DNA of 64,000 bases from Lysobacter niastensis (GCF_015453285.1 NZ_JADLZT010000004.1:310001-374000), one strand, 5' to 3'. Positions 48,594 to 60,883 are shown, numbered from the stretch's first letter. Numbers and translations are program-made. The notes: a model not told the origin generated them from the sequence alone.

Positions 48594-50322
48594 GGCGGGA
48601 GTCCTCGGCTGGGGAGACGATGGCGGCCGATGCCGACCCCGGATCGAGTTCCGGGTCGAGCATCTGCGCGTTGTTGTGGTTGGGCGGAACCAGCGGCCAC
48701 ACGTTGGCGGCCTGGTCGATGGCGACGTGCAGCAGTGCGGGGCCGGGCGCATCGAGCAACTGCTGCAACGCGTCCTCGACGCCATCGGCACGGTCGATGT
48801 GCAGCGCGCGGATGCCGAATGCGCTCGCGATCGCGCCGAAGTCGGGGTTGTCGGACAGGTCAACCTCGGAATAGCGCTTGTCGAAGAACAGCTCCTGCCA
48901 CTGCCGCACCATGCCGAGTGCCTGGTTGTCGAGCAGCACGATCTTGATCGGCAGCCTGTAGCGCGCGACCGTCGCCAGCTCCTGCACGTTCATCAGGAAC
49001 GAGCCGTCGCCGCTGACGCAGATCACCCGTGCTGCGGGGCTCTCGAGCTGCGCACCGATCGCCGCGGGCAGGCCGAAACCCATCGCGCCGAGGCCGCCGC
49101 TGGTCAGATGCCGCCGCGGATCGCTGAAGTGCCAATGCTGCGCGACCCACATCTGGTGCTGGCCGACATCGCAGGCGACGACGGCTTCGGGCGCCAGTTC
49201 CGACAGGCGCTTGAGCAGCGCCGGCGCGTACACGCTGTCGCCGGGGGCGTCGTAGCGGGCTGCATGCTCGCGTGCGCGCTGCTGGCAAGCCGCTCGCCAG
49301 GCGCGACGCGCAGCACCGTTGCGGCCGTGCAGATGCGCCGCGCACGGCAGGGTCAGCGCGGTCAGCGTGGTACGGATGTCGCCGCGCACGCCGGCATCGG
49401 CGTGACGCAGCTTGCCGATCTCGCAGGCGTCGAGGTCCATGTGCACGACGCGCGCGTTGGGCGCGAACTCGGACAGCTTGCCGGTGGCGCGGTCGTCGAA
49501 GCGCGCACCGACGACGATCAGCAGATCCGACTCCTGCACCGCGAGGTTGGCGGCGCGGCTGCCGTGCATGCCGAGCATGCCGAGGCTGAGCGGATGCGCG
49601 GCCGGCAGCGCGCCCAGTCCCTTGAGCGTGAGCACCGTCGGGATCTGCGTGGCATCGACGAAGGTGCGGAACGCCGCGACCGCATCGCCGAGTGCGATGC
49701 CGCCGCCGCCATAGACCACCGGCCGCTGCGCCTGCGAGATCAGCGCGAGTGCGGCGTGCAGCGACGCGTCGATCGGAGCCGGCACCGGATCGCTGGGCAG
49801 CGGCGCATGCGCGGGCAGGTGCGACGCATCACCCACCTGCACGTCCTTGGGCAGGTCGATCAGCACCGGCCCGGGCCGGCCGGAGCGGGCGATGCGGAAT
49901 GCCTCGGCGACCATGCGCGGCAGTTCATCGATTCGTCGCGCCAGGAAGCTGTGCTTGACGATCGGCATCGTCATGCCGAACACGTCCAGTTCCTGGAAGG
50001 CATCGGTGCCCATCAGCGCGGTGGACACCTGCCCGGTGATGACCACCATCGGCACCGAGTCGAGCATCGCGTCGGCGATCCCGGTGACCAGGTTGGACGC
50101 ACCGGGTCCTGAGGTCGCGACGCATACGCCGACTCGCCCGCTGGCTCGCGCATAACCATTGGCCGCGAAGGCGGCGCCCTGTTCGTGGCGGACCAGCACA
50201 TGCTTGAGGTCCGACCCGTGCAGGGCGTCGTAGAAGGGCATGATCGCGCCGCCCGGATAACCGAACAGCGTGTCCACGCCCTCTGCGGCCAGCGCCTGGA
50301 CCAGCCAGCGGGCACCGTTCAT
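48577..50322 (-). CDS. ilvG: Acetolactate synthase catalytic subunit
   Basis: A 581-residue ThDP-, FAD- and Mg-dependent enzyme forming acetolactate or acetohydroxybutyrate. Visible landmarks are FGYPGGAIMPFYDAL near residue 21, HEQGAAFAANGYARA near 48 with the catalytic Glu, SGPGASNLVTG, and the ThDP motif GDGSFLMNVQELATVARY near 432. The frame is open upstream, but [15 protein letters not shown] is the family start. One base is shared with the ilvC stop. The IlvG name rests on its pairing with a short IlvM-type subunit. Confidence 0.96.
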   Translation of the reverse strand: MNGARWLVQALAAEGVDTLFGYPGGAIMPFYDALHGSDLKHVLVRHEQGAAFAANGYARASGRVGVCVATSGPGASNLVTGIADAMLDSVPMVVITGQVSTALMGTDAFQELDVFGMTMPIVKHSFLARRIDELPRMVAEAFRIARSGRPGPVLIDLPKDVQVGDASHLPAHAPLPSDPVPAPIDASLHAALALISQAQRPVVYGGGGIALGDAVAAFRTFVDATQIPTVLTLKGLGALPAAHPLSLGMLGMHGSRAANLAVQESDLLIVVGARFDDRATGKLSEFAPNARVVHMDLDACEIGKLRHADAGVRGDIRTTLTALTLPCAAHLHGRNGAARRAWRAACQQRAREHAARYDAPGDSVYAPALLKRLSELAPEAVVACDVGQHQMWVAQHWHFSDPRRHLTSGGLGAMGFGLPAAIGAQLESPAARVICVSGDGSFLMNVQELATVARYRLPIKIVLLDNQALGMVRQWQELFFDKRYSEVDLSDNPDFGAIASAFGIRALHIDRADGVEDALQQLLDAPGPALLHVAIDQAANVWPLVPPNHNNAQMLDPELDPGSASAAIVSPAEDSRHALPA

Positions 50323-51347
50323 CACGCGGCCTCTTCCTGTTGTGCGCTGCGGGCATCGGCAGGGGTGGACTTGGCGGGCGTCGGCGCGTTGGCGAGCCAC
50401 TTCATGTTGGCGCGCAGCTTCCTGCCGACGGCTTCGATGGGATGCTCGAGGTCGCCCTGCTTCAGCGCCTTGTATCGAGCGTTGCCCGCGGCGTATTCGG
50501 CAATCCATTGACGTGCGAACGTGCCGTCCTGGATCTCCGCCAGTACCTTCTTCATCTGCGCGCGAGTGTTGTCGTCAACCACGTAGGGGCCACGCGTCAG
50601 CGCGCCGTACTGCGCGGTCTCGCTGATGAACTCGTGCATGCGGGTGATGCCGCCTTCGTAGAACAGGTCGACGATCAGCTTCAGTTCGTGCAGGCACTCG
50701 TAGTAGGCGACCTCCGGCTGGTAGCCGGCTTCCACCAGGGTCTCCCAGCCGGCCTGCACCAGCTTGGTCGCGCCGCCGCACAGCACGGCCTGCTCGCCGA
50801 ACAGGTCGGTCTCGGTCTCTTCCTTGAACGTGGTCCGTATGGCGTTCTGGCGCGCGCCGCCGATGCCGGCGCAATACGTCAGAGCAAGCGCTTCGGCATG
50901 ACCGCTGCGGTCCTGGTGCACGGCATACACCGATGGCACGCCGCGGCCGATCTCGTACTCGCGGCGCACCAGCGCACCGGGGCCCTTGGGCGCGACCAGC
51001 ACGACATCGAGATCCTCGCGCGGCGTGATCTGGCCGTAATGGACGTTGAAGCCGTGCGCGAACAGCAGGCACGCGCCGTCGCGGATGTTCGGCTCGATGA
51101 CCTCGCCGTAGAGCTGCGGCTGCACCATGTCCGGTGTCAGCACGGCGACGAGGTCGGCGTCCTTGACCGCGTCTGCAGGCGCCTTGACGGTGAAGCCGTC
51201 GGCCTTGGCCTTGATCTCGGTCGGTCCGCCCGGACGCAGCCCGACAGTGACGTCGAAGCCGGAGTCGCGAAGGTTGAGCGCATGGGCTCGGCCTTGGCTG
51301 CCGTAACCGACGATGGCGATGCGCGGGCGATGCGTGGTGCTGGTCAT
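50322..51347 (-). CDS. ilvC: Ketol-acid reductoisomerase, short class I type
   Basis: A 341-residue NAD(P)H- and Mg-dependent enzyme of valine and isoleucine synthesis. Rossmann loop [17 protein letters not shown] near residue 10; the metal and substrate sites include [16 protein letters not shown] near 179-194 and [18 protein letters not shown] near 217. The C-terminal 20 residues are a low-complexity extension ([20 protein letters not shown]). It lies 35 bases downstream of ilvD and overlaps the ilvG start by one base. Confidence 0.97.
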   Translation of the reverse strand: MTSTTHRPRIAIVGYGSQGRAHALNLRDSGFDVTVGLRPGGPTEIKAKADGFTVKAPADAVKDADLVAVLTPDMVQPQLYGEVIEPNIRDGACLLFAHGFNVHYGQITPREDLDVVLVAPKGPGALVRREYEIGRGVPSVYAVHQDRSGHAEALALTYCAGIGGARQNAIRTTFKEETETDLFGEQAVLCGGATKLVQAGWETLVEAGYQPEVAYYECLHELKLIVDLFYEGGITRMHEFISETAQYGALTRGPYVVDDNTRAQMKKVLAEIQDGTFARQWIAEYAAGNARYKALKQGDLEHPIEAVGRKLRANMKWLANAPTPAKSTPADARSAQQEEAA

Positions 51348-51382
51348 GGTGGTGTCCTGGTGAGTGTTCGAAAGGGACGTGC

Positions 51383-53125
51383 TCAGGCGGGGATCGGGTT
51401 GCGTGTTCCGTTGCTGGCTGTGCTGTCGATGAGCGTCGACGCGATGCGTCGGTCTGGCCCTGCATCGAGCGGACCCGGCGCGGTGACCGCGCCCCGCGAT
51501 GCCGAGCCCACGGCGCGGGCGTACTTGGCGAGTGCGCCGGTGGTGACGCGCGGCGCAATGCGTGCGGCTTCGCGTGAACCGAGATCGGCGGCGACGTCGA
51601 TGCGCCGCGTGGCCACGTCGATGCGGACGCGGTCGCCGTCACGCAGACGAGCGATCGGGCCGCCGCGGGCCGCCTCAGGCGCGATGTGGCCGACCATGAA
51701 GCCGTGCGTCGCACCGCTGAAGCGTCCGTCGGTGATCAGTGCGACGTCGTTCCCGAGGCCCTGGCCGACCAGCGCGGCGCTCACGGCCAGCATTTCGCGC
51801 ATGCCGGGACCGCCGGCAGGGCCTTCGAAGCGGATCACCACGACGTCGCCGGCACGGATCGCGCGCGCCTGCACCGAGGCGAAGGCGGCTTCCTCCGAGT
51901 CGAACACGCGCGCAGGGCCTTCGAACGATTCGCGGCCGTGCCCGGCGAGCTTGACGATGCAACCTTCCGGCGCGAGGTCGCCGTAAAGGATCGAATAGCC
52001 ACCGCGCGGCTTGATCGGATCGCTCACCGGGCGCACCACGTCCTGATGGGCGGGCGAGGGCACCTCGTCGAGTTCCTCGAAGAAGCTGCGGCCGGTGACC
52101 GTCGCGATGTCCTCGATCAGCCCGGCGGCACGCAGTTCGCGCGCGACCAGCGCCGTGCCGCCCTGCTCGAACATCTCCGCGGCGGTGTAGCGGCCGCCAG
52201 GCTTCAGGTCCGCGATGACCGGTGTCTGCGCGGCAGCCTCGAACTCTTCCAAGCCAAACGCGACGCCGGCCTCATGCGCGATCGCCAGCAAGTGCAGCGC
52301 CGCGTTGGTGGAACCGGCCGTGGCCGAGACCGCGCGCGCCGCGTTCCGCAACGCGGCCTGAGAGAGAAGGGCGCGCGCTCCCTGCCCTCCGCTGTGCAAC
52401 TGCTGTATGACCAGCGCGCCGCAGTGGCGGGCGGCACCGGCCTTTGCGGGGTGGATCGCCGGGATGTCGTTGAGTTGCAGTGGCGACAGGCCGAGGAACG
52501 TCAGCACCATCGCCATCGTGTTGGCGGTGAACTGTCCGCCGCAGGCACCGGCGCCCGGGCAGGCGTGCGATTCGATGCGATGCAGTTGCGCATCGTCGAT
52601 GCGTCCGGCCGAGTGCGCGCCCACCGCCTCGAACACGTCCTGCACGGTCAGCGCCTTGTCGTCCTCGCCCGTCCGGCAATGCCCCGGCATGATCGTGCCG
52701 CCGTAGAGGATGACGGTCGGGATATCCAGCCGCGCTGCCGCCATCGCTGCCGCCGGAATGGTCTTGTCGCAGCCGACCAGCAGCACCATCGCGTCCAGGC
52801 AATGGCCGCTGACGGCGAGCTCGATCGAATCGGCGATGGTTTCGCGCGATGGCAGCGAGGCGCGCATGCCGTCGCTGCCCATCGCGATGCCATCGGTCAC
52901 CGCGATCGTGTTGAACTCGATCGGGGTGCCGCCGTTTTCGGTCACGCCGGCGCGGACATGCTGGGCGAGGTCACGCAGCGTGAGGTTGCACGGCGACACG
53001 TCCGACCACGTGTGCACGACGGCGACCAGCGGCCGTGCGATCGCGGCATCGTCCAGGCCGGTGGCGCGCAACATCGCGCGTGCCGGGGCGCGAGCGGGAC
53101 CTTGCTTGATGGCGTTGCTTCTCAC
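51383..53125 (-). CDS. ilvD: Dihydroxy-acid dehydratase
   Basis: A 580-residue Fe-S enzyme making the 2-keto acids of Val and Ile. Cluster and metal motifs are THTW-like [19 protein letters not shown] near residue 35, [13 protein letters not shown] near 117 and [18 protein letters not shown] near 189. The C-terminal [20 protein letters not shown] near 470 is the substrate-side signature. The start is a GTG at 53125 with AAGGA about ten bases upstream. First enzyme gene of the ilv-leu operon, placed right after the leader peptide and attenuator. Confidence 0.96.
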   Translation of the reverse strand: MRSNAIKQGPARAPARAMLRATGLDDAAIARPLVAVVHTWSDVSPCNLTLRDLAQHVRAGVTENGGTPIEFNTIAVTDGIAMGSDGMRASLPSRETIADSIELAVSGHCLDAMVLLVGCDKTIPAAAMAAARLDIPTVILYGGTIMPGHCRTGEDDKALTVQDVFEAVGAHSAGRIDDAQLHRIESHACPGAGACGGQFTANTMAMVLTFLGLSPLQLNDIPAIHPAKAGAARHCGALVIQQLHSGGQGARALLSQAALRNAARAVSATAGSTNAALHLLAIAHEAGVAFGLEEFEAAAQTPVIADLKPGGRYTAAEMFEQGGTALVARELRAAGLIEDIATVTGRSFFEELDEVPSPAHQDVVRPVSDPIKPRGGYSILYGDLAPEGCIVKLAGHGRESFEGPARVFDSEEAAFASVQARAIRAGDVVVIRFEGPAGGPGMREMLAVSAALVGQGLGNDVALITDGRFSGATHGFMVGHIAPEAARGGPIARLRDGDRVRIDVATRRIDVAADLGSREAARIAPRVTTGALAKYARAVGSASRGAVTAPGPLDAGPDRRIASTLIDSTASNGTRNPIPA

Positions 53126-53143
53126 GAGCTCGTTTTCCTTCGG

Positions 53144-53197
53144 TGGAAAAACAAGCCGAAAAACAAAGACCCCGCGCCTTTTCGGGCGCGGGGTCTT
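53144..53197 (-). terminator. ilv operon attenuator terminator
   Basis: Perfect 13-bp arms, AAGACCCCGCGCC (53166-53178) and GGCGCGGGGTCTT (53185-53197), with a six-base loop. On the minus strand the stem is followed by TGTTTTT and further T runs, before the ilvD start. A second pair, GGGTTTG (53211-53217) with CAAACCC (53235-53241), overlaps the leader-peptide end and would be the competing 1:2 hairpin. Confidence 0.88.
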
Positions 53198-53229
53198 GGT
53201 GATTCGACCTGGGTTTGGTGGCGTCTTAC

Positions 53230-53340
53230 TTACGCAAACCCGTACTCCGCGCTGGAATGCCCGGTAATAAGTACGAGTACAAGAATGAGCGCGGCCGCGA
53301 GCGGCGCGAGCGTGATCAAGGTAAGGAGCGAGGCATCCAT
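53230..53340 (-). CDS. ilvL: ilv operon leader peptide
   Basis: A 36-codon frame whose core [19 protein letters not shown] is almost pure Leu, Ile, Val, Thr and Ala. These are the codons expected where ribosomes stall when branched-chain amino acids are short. Its end overlaps the first hairpin of the attenuator. In-frame ATGs also exist at 53385 and 53418, the latter close to the predicted transcription start, so the true start is unsure. No strong ribosome binding site is seen before any of them. It acts in cis by translation; the peptide itself needs no function. Confidence 0.8.
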   Translation of the reverse strand: MDASLLTLITLAPLAAALILVLVLITGHSSAEYGFA

Positions 53341-53426
53341 GCTGGCAGCGCGCAGCGCAACGGCCTGGCCATGGGGCCGGGTCATTGCGGTCTGTGTGTG
53401 ATTGCTGCGCTGCGTCATGGTGTCGA

Positions 53427-53460
53427 GGTAATCATGCCCCTTCGCGGCATGTCAACAGTT
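53427..53460 (-). promoter_or_regulatory. ilv operon promoter
   Basis: On the minus strand a perfect -35 TTGACA (53455-53450) is preceded by AACTG. The -10 region 15-17 bases on (TGATTA or ATTACC, 53427-53434) is weak. Transcription would start near 53420, leaving a roughly 295-base leader. Confidence 0.55.
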
Positions 53461-53523
53461 TCGTTTGTAACGTCGCAAAGGTGTGACCGGCGCACTGATA
53501 GGCCAGCTCACCCCTCCACCAAC

Positions 53524-53634
53524 GTTCGTCCTGAGCGTAGCGCTGCAGGCGCGGAGTCGAAGGATGAGCGGGTGGCGATCCTTCCGCGTCCTCACCCTTC
53601 GACTCCGGCCTTGCGGCCTACGCTCAGGGCGAAC
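53524..53634. repeat. REP-like inverted repeat element
   Basis: The left arm, GTTCGTCCTGAGCGTAG near its start and GGAGTCGAAGG near its end, is mirrored by the right arm (CCTTCGACTCC, then CTACGCTCAGGGCGAAC, ending 53634). The arms of about 40 bases are imperfect, with a spacer. This sequence type is a common intergenic repeat in Lysobacter-like genomes (recalled, not searched). It sits between the thrC stop and the ilv promoter and may also stop read-through. The rest of 53461-53642 holds nothing else I can name. Confidence 0.65.
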
Positions 53635-53642
53635 GGAGGAGA

Positions 53643-54941
53643 TCAGCCTCGCGCTTCGTTCAATAGCTGATCACGCAACGCCGCGTAGTCGGCGGCCAAC
53701 GGCTCGGCATGCGCCGGCCACGCCAGGGTTTCCGCCAGTGCCGGGGGCGGTTCGACGCCGTGGCCCACCAGGCGTTCCACGATGCCGTCGAACTTGGCCG
53801 GATGCGCCGTCGCGACCACGGTCCACGGCCGGCGGTCGCCCGCTTCGCGCAACCGCTCCAGCACGTGCAGCCCGGTGGCGGTGTGCGGGCAGGGCACCAC
53901 GCCGTGGCGTTGCGGCGCGTGGCGGATCGTCTCGGTGATGACATCGTCGCTGACGGCGAAGGCGCGCAGCGACGCGCGCAACCCGGCGTCGTCGTGGTGC
54001 CAATGGCGCAGTCGCTCGAAGTTGCTGGGCGCGCCCACGTCCATGGCGTTCGCCAGCGTCGCGACGGTCGGACGAGGCGAGTAGTCCTGTCCGGCGAAAT
54101 AGCGCGGCAGCACGTCGTTGGCATTGCTGGCCAGCACGATGTCGCCCACAGGCAGCCCCATGCGTCGGGCGACGAACGCCGCGCAGGCATTGCCGAGGTT
54201 GCCGGTGGGCACGATCAGGTTCAGCGGCTGGTCGTGTTCGGCCTGGAACCGCAGCGCCGAATGCGCGTAGTAGGCAACCTGCGGCAGCAGCCGGCCTAGG
54301 CTGATGCTGTTGGCCGAGCTCAGCGGCACGTTCGCGCGCAGCGCTTCATCCGAAAGTGCCTGCTTGGCCAGGTGCTGGCAGTCGTCGAAGCTACCATCCA
54401 CGCGGAACGCGCGCACGTTGTCGCCCCAGCATCCCAGGCCGTGTGCCTGGCGCGGCGAGACACGGCCGTCGGGGTAGAGGATCACGACGTTGAAGCCGGG
54501 CCGGCGATGGAAGGCGGATGCGACGGCGGCGCCCGTGTCGCCCGACGTGGCGACGAGGATCGTCATGGCCGGTGCGTCGGCTTGGCGCAGGTGCGCGAGC
54601 GCCGCAGCCAGGAAGCGCGCTGCGTAATCCTTGAAGGCGGCGGTCGGACCATGGAAGAGCTCGAGGAGATGATCGCCCCCGTGCCTGAGAGAACGTAGCG
54701 GCGCGGGGAACGAGTACGCCTGCGCGCAGATGCCGTCGAGCTCGTCGTGCAAGAGCGAACCCTTGAAGTAGGGCGACAGCACCGCGCCTGCGGTTTCGGG
54801 GAGGCTGGTGGCGGGCGGCAGCGATGCGAGCACCGGAATGTGTCCGGGCACGTAAAGCCCGCCGTCGGGCGCGAGGCCGGCGATCAGTGCCTCATCGATG
54901 CCGGTGGGCGGCGTGTAGCCGCGCGTGCTGACGAAGTCCAT
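53643..54941 (-). CDS. thrC: Threonine synthase
   Basis: A 432-residue PLP enzyme converting O-phosphohomoserine to threonine. It has MDFVSTRGYTPPTG at the start, HGPTAAFKDYAARFLAAAL near residue 97 with the PLP lysine, ATSGDTGAAVASAFH near 130, and IVPTGNLGNACAAFVARRMG near 248 for the phosphate. It is last in thrA-thrB-thrC, 4 bases after thrB. The product feeds the threonine dehydratase of the next operon. Confidence 0.97.
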   Translation of the reverse strand: MDFVSTRGYTPPTGIDEALIAGLAPDGGLYVPGHIPVLASLPPATSLPETAGAVLSPYFKGSLLHDELDGICAQAYSFPAPLRSLRHGGDHLLELFHGPTAAFKDYAARFLAAALAHLRQADAPAMTILVATSGDTGAAVASAFHRRPGFNVVILYPDGRVSPRQAHGLGCWGDNVRAFRVDGSFDDCQHLAKQALSDEALRANVPLSSANSISLGRLLPQVAYYAHSALRFQAEHDQPLNLIVPTGNLGNACAAFVARRMGLPVGDIVLASNANDVLPRYFAGQDYSPRPTVATLANAMDVGAPSNFERLRHWHHDDAGLRASLRAFAVSDDVITETIRHAPQRHGVVPCPHTATGLHVLERLREAGDRRPWTVVATAHPAKFDGIVERLVGHGVEPPPALAETLAWPAHAEPLAADYAALRDQLLNEARG

Positions 54942-54945
54942 CGGG

Positions 54946-55896
54946 CTACCGCACTTCGATCACGTCGGCGCGCGGTCCCGCCACCGGCGTGACGTAGGCG
55001 CGCGAGCCATAGCCGGCAGCGGCGAAGGCCGCCTGCATCGCCGGAGCCGCGGCTTCAGCCTCCGCCTTCGATGCGAACCAGGCGAACGTGCTGGGCCCGG
55101 CGCCGGAGATGCTGGCACCCAGCGCGCCGTGCGCGAGTGCCGCAGCCTTGGCCTCGGCAAAACCGGGGATCAGCGGAGCGCGACGCGGTTCCACCAGCAG
55201 GTCCTGCAGGCCTTCGCGAAGCAGGTCGGCATCGCCGCGTTGCAGGCCGGTCAGGAACAGCGCCAGGTGCGCGCTCTGCTTCACCACCAGCGGCAGCGGG
55301 TAGGGTTCGGCCAGCACCGCACGCGCGCGACGCGTTTCCAGCGTCTGGTCCGGATGCACGACCGCGGCGTGCAGCCAGCCCGGCACGGGCAGCGGAATCA
55401 TCCGCGTCGAGGTCGCCATCACCACGCCACCAAGCAGCATCGGCGCGACGTTGTCGCCGTGACGGCTGCCGCTGGAGACGGATTCCCCGTCCAGCGCGAA
55501 CTCGTACAGGGCCTCACGCGGCAGCGGTGTGTCCAGCAGTGCGTTCGCGGCGACGAGTGCCGCCACGCAAGACGCTGCCGAACCACCGAGCCCGGAGCCG
55601 AGCGGGATGCCTTTTTCCAGTTCCAGCTCGAAACCGAACGAAAGCCCGAGCCCGTTACGCAGGCTGATCAACGCCTGTCCCGCGGTGTTGCGCCCAGCTT
55701 CCAGCGGCAGTGCGTCGGCACCGGCGACGTCGCCACGGATCGCGGCGATGCGCACGACGGGCTCGTCGATGCGGCGTACCGTTGCGACATCACGCACGCC
55801 GGCGATGGAATGGCCGAGCAGGTCGAAGCCGACGCCGATGTTGCCGACGCTGCCGGGTGCGAAGGCGCATACCTGCCGCTCGATGGCTTCACTCAT
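54946..55896 (-). CDS. thrB: Homoserine kinase
   Basis: A 316-residue GHMP-family kinase that phosphorylates homoserine. The N-terminal strand is [19 protein letters not shown], the ATP loop [20 protein letters not shown] near residue 90, and the C-terminal GHMP motif [17 protein letters not shown] near 262. The start overlaps the thrA stop (ATGA). The product passes to ThrC, encoded next. Confidence 0.97.
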   Translation of the reverse strand: MSEAIERQVCAFAPGSVGNIGVGFDLLGHSIAGVRDVATVRRIDEPVVRIAAIRGDVAGADALPLEAGRNTAGQALISLRNGLGLSFGFELELEKGIPLGSGLGGSAASCVAALVAANALLDTPLPREALYEFALDGESVSSGSRHGDNVAPMLLGGVVMATSTRMIPLPVPGWLHAAVVHPDQTLETRRARAVLAEPYPLPLVVKQSAHLALFLTGLQRGDADLLREGLQDLLVEPRRAPLIPGFAEAKAAALAHGALGASISGAGPSTFAWFASKAEAEAAAPAMQAAFAAAGYGSRAYVTPVAGPRADVIEVR

Positions 55897-58427
55897 GCGT
55901 GCGCCTCCGCATGCGCCCCGGCATGCGTCCACGCGACGCCGTGCGGCGATGACAGCGACTGCGCGATCGCGAGCACGTCGCCGAACACCCCGGCGGCCGT
56001 CACGTCCGGGCCTGCGCCCGGCCCCTGCACGACCAGCGGATTGTCGGCATAACGGCGCGTGCGGAACTGTACGAGGTTGTCGGTCAGGCGCGTATGGCAG
56101 CAGGCATGCTCGGGCGCTAGCGCGACCACGCCGACGCTGGCGCGGCCATCGCGGTCCAGGCGTGCCAGGTGGCGCAGTGCACGCTGCTGCGATGCGGCGT
56201 CGCGCAGGCGCGCCAGCATCGGCGCATCCATCTCCTCCAGCCGCGCCATGAACTCGTCGCGGCCGACGCCGCGCAGCGCCGCGGGTACCAGGTTTTCCAC
56301 TTCCACATCCTCGAGCGACAGCACGCGACCGGCCTCGCGCGCCAGGATCACCAGTTTGCGCGCGACGTCCAGGCCGGACAGGTCGTCGCGCGGGTCGGGT
56401 TCGGTATAGCCCAGCGCCTGCGCCTCGCGCACCAGCTGCGAGAACGGCACGCTGCCGTCGAAACGGTTGAACAGCCATGCCAGTGTGCCCGATAGCATGC
56501 CGTCGATGCCGTAGAGCTCGTCTCCGGTGTCGATCAGGTTGCGCAGGGTCAGCATCACCGGCAGGCCGGCTCCGACCGTGGCCTCGTAGCGGAAGCGGCC
56601 TTCGCCGTTACGGCTGGCCTCCTGGATCGCGGCGTACTGCGGCCATGCACCGCTGCCGGCGTGCTTGTTGGGCGTGACCACATGGATGCCCGCGGCCAAC
56701 CAGCGCGGGTAGTGCGCGGCGACCTCGGCGCTGGCGCTGCAGTCGACGATCAACGCGTGCGGAAGGTGTTCGCCGCGGACGTGGCGGGCGAAGCGGTCGA
56801 GGTCGACCGCCTCGGTGGTGTCCGCGGCCAGCAGCCGGTCGGTCCCGGCCGGGTCGAGCCCGCGTTCGTCCAGCCGCATCGACCGGCTGTTGGCCAGCGC
56901 GCGCAGGCGCAGGTCCAGGCCGGATCGCGAGCGCAACTGCGGCAGGGCCGCGGCCAACTGCGACAGCAGCGCGCGGCCGACCTGGCCCGGACCGATCACG
57001 CCGACCGATACGCATTGCGGCGACAGCCAGAACGCGGCGTGCGCGGCGCGCAGCGCGCGCGTGGCGTCGCGCGCGCCGATCGCGACGGACAGGTTGCGCT
57101 CACCGGCGCCCTGCGCGATCGCCCGGGCGTTGACGCGCGCCTGCGCCAGCCCGCCGAGCAGGCGAGCCGCGACGCCGGGCATGCCGACCATGCCGTCGCC
57201 CACCGCGGCGAGCACGGCAATGCCGGGCGTGAGCGTGACGCCCTGCGCCTGTCCGTCGCTGATGGCTTCCGAGAATGCGGCGGCGACGGCGTCGCGCGCG
57301 AGCTCGGCCTGTTCGCCGCGCACCACGCAGCAGATGGAATGCTCGGAGGAACCCTGCGAAATCATCGTCACCGACACGCCGGCACGGCGCAGCGCACCGA
57401 ACAGACGTTCGGCGGTGCCGGGCACGCCGACCATGCCGTTGCCGGCAAGCTCGACGATCGCCAGGTCGTGGACCAGGCTCAGTCCCTTGACCGGTGCGCC
57501 GTCGCGATCGCCTTCGGCCGAGATCAGTGTGCCGGGCGAGTGTGGACGCCGCGTGTTGCGGATGCGTAGCGGAATGCCGCGCTCCTGCACGGGAGCCATC
57601 GTCTGCGGATGCAGCACTTTCGCACCGAAGTAGGCCAGTTCGCAGGCCTCGGCGTAGGACATCGTCGGCAGGCACACCGCCTCGGGGACCAGTCGCGGAT
57701 CGGCGGAAAGCACGCCGTCTACGTCGGTCCAGATCGTCAGCGCATCGGCACCGAACAGGTTGGCGAAGATCGCCGCGGAGTAGTCGCTGCCGTTGCGGCC
57801 GAGCGTGGTGGCGGCGCCGTCGCGGTCGCGCGCGGCGAAGCCGGTGACGACCACGTGTCCGGGGCCGTTATTGGCGAGCCAGGCTTCCAGCCGCACGCGG
57901 CTGGTTTCCCAGTCGACCGCCATGCCCATTTCACCTGGATGCAACACCAGCACGTCGCGCGCGTCGAGGCGAAGCCAACCGGCCGTGCGCCCGCCTAATG
58001 CTGCGTGCATCAGGTATGACGACCAGACTTCGCCGAGTGCGGGCAGGCCCCGTGCGACGACGTCGCTACCCGCCTCGCCGCCGGCAATCGACGCGAGTTC
58101 GGCCTGCAGCTTCGCGAACTCGTCTTCGAGTGCTGCGAGCAGGCCATGACGGTGCGGATCGAGCGCGGCAGCCGCGACGGCGTGACGCTCGCGCAGTGCG
58201 TGCCAGGCCGGGGCCCAGTCGTTTCCTGCGCGTGCCTCCGCGAGCAGACCGATCAGCGCATCGGTCACGCCCTGCATGGCCGAAACGACGACGACGCGCC
58301 GGCGTGAACCATCGTCGAGCAGCGGCACCGTCGCGCGGTACAGCGCGGCGTCGGCGAGGCTGCTGCCGCCGAACTTGTGGACATGGCAATCGGGCGCGGA
58401 GCGGGGTGAGGCATCGGCGGACGGCAT
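55893..58427 (-). CDS. thrA: Bifunctional aspartokinase I / homoserine dehydrogenase I
   Basis: An 844-residue fusion with the first and third enzymes of the aspartate pathway. The aspartokinase half (about 1-290) has [11 protein letters not shown] near 17 and [19 protein letters not shown] near 207. Two ACT domains (about 310-460) bind threonine for feedback. The homoserine dehydrogenase half (about 475-830) has [17 protein letters not shown] for NAD(P) and [17 protein letters not shown], then [20 protein letters not shown], for the active site. Length matches E. coli ThrA (820). It follows the thr leader and overlaps thrB. Confidence 0.97.
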   Translation of the reverse strand: MPSADASPRSAPDCHVHKFGGSSLADAALYRATVPLLDDGSRRRVVVVSAMQGVTDALIGLLAEARAGNDWAPAWHALRERHAVAAAALDPHRHGLLAALEDEFAKLQAELASIAGGEAGSDVVARGLPALGEVWSSYLMHAALGGRTAGWLRLDARDVLVLHPGEMGMAVDWETSRVRLEAWLANNGPGHVVVTGFAARDRDGAATTLGRNGSDYSAAIFANLFGADALTIWTDVDGVLSADPRLVPEAVCLPTMSYAEACELAYFGAKVLHPQTMAPVQERGIPLRIRNTRRPHSPGTLISAEGDRDGAPVKGLSLVHDLAIVELAGNGMVGVPGTAERLFGALRRAGVSVTMISQGSSEHSICCVVRGEQAELARDAVAAAFSEAISDGQAQGVTLTPGIAVLAAVGDGMVGMPGVAARLLGGLAQARVNARAIAQGAGERNLSVAIGARDATRALRAAHAAFWLSPQCVSVGVIGPGQVGRALLSQLAAALPQLRSRSGLDLRLRALANSRSMRLDERGLDPAGTDRLLAADTTEAVDLDRFARHVRGEHLPHALIVDCSASAEVAAHYPRWLAAGIHVVTPNKHAGSGAWPQYAAIQEASRNGEGRFRYEATVGAGLPVMLTLRNLIDTGDELYGIDGMLSGTLAWLFNRFDGSVPFSQLVREAQALGYTEPDPRDDLSGLDVARKLVILAREAGRVLSLEDVEVENLVPAALRGVGRDEFMARLEEMDAPMLARLRDAASQQRALRHLARLDRDGRASVGVVALAPEHACCHTRLTDNLVQFRTRRYADNPLVVQGPGAGPDVTAAGVFGDVLAIAQSLSSPHGVAWTHAGAHAEAHA

Positions 58428-58458
58428 GGGTGGCTCCTGGTGGGGCCTCCTCGTCCGG

Positions 58459-58536
58459 ATCGGGTGCCAGCCTGCGCACCCGATTCGGGTGCGGAGGCGT
58501 GGTCTTGGTTCAGCTGGACACGCCCGTCCGCACCCG
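58459..58536 (-). promoter_or_regulatory. thr operon attenuator, four alternating pairing segments
   Basis: Minus-strand segment 1 is CGGGTGCGGA inside the leader-peptide gene (58536-58527). Segment 2 is TCCGCACCCG (58495-58486), segment 3 ATCGGGTGC (58484-58476), segment 4 GCACCCGAT (58467-58459). 1:2 pairs perfectly over 10 bp, 3:4 over 9 bp with an 8-base loop, and 2:3 over 8 bp. The 3:4 stem lacks a T-tract and lies about 20 bases before the thrA AGGAG site, so control may be by translation or by a weak or Rho-assisted terminator. Confidence 0.75.
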
Positions 58537-58578
58537 TGTGGGAGTGGTACCGGTACCGGTGGTGGTAATCGCGGCCAT
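58510..58578 (-). CDS. thrL: thr operon leader peptide
   Basis: A 22-codon frame beginning MAAITTTGTGTTPT, with eight threonines and one isoleucine. This is the composition of the E. coli thrL peptide, where scarcity of Thr or Ile stalls the ribosome and allows expression of thrABC. The second half of the frame contains pairing segment 1 of the attenuator. No good ribosome binding site is visible before the ATG. It is too short for routine gene finders and acts in cis. Confidence 0.82.
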   Translation of the reverse strand: MAAITTTGTGTTPTRVRTGVSS

Positions 58579-58662
58579 GCCGGCGGCAGCAGCCGGCGCG
58601 CCCTGCGAGGGGAGCGAGCGGGTGGCCTGCGGCGGCATGTTGCGATGCGTCATGTGGCCCGA

Positions 58663-58691
58663 GCAGACCACGCGATTTCCGAGGCTGTCAA
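58663..58691 (-). promoter_or_regulatory. thr operon promoter
   Basis: On the minus strand TTGACA (58691-58686) stands in an AACTGTTGACA context identical to the ilv operon promoter. The -10 at the expected distance is weak (GTCTGC or TCTGCT), so the exact start is unsure. Confidence 0.45.
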
Positions 58692-58765
58692 CAGTTGCAG
58701 GCGAAACCGGCGCGTCCGCAAAGGCCTGAGGTTGGCCGCGGTGGCCCCTGCGTGGTCAAATGCAC

Positions 58766-60833
<2,068 letters not shown>

Positions 60834-60883
60834 GGCCGCAAGACCTGAGGCGGCCTGGGCTGGTCGCTTCTTGCGTCCATCAG

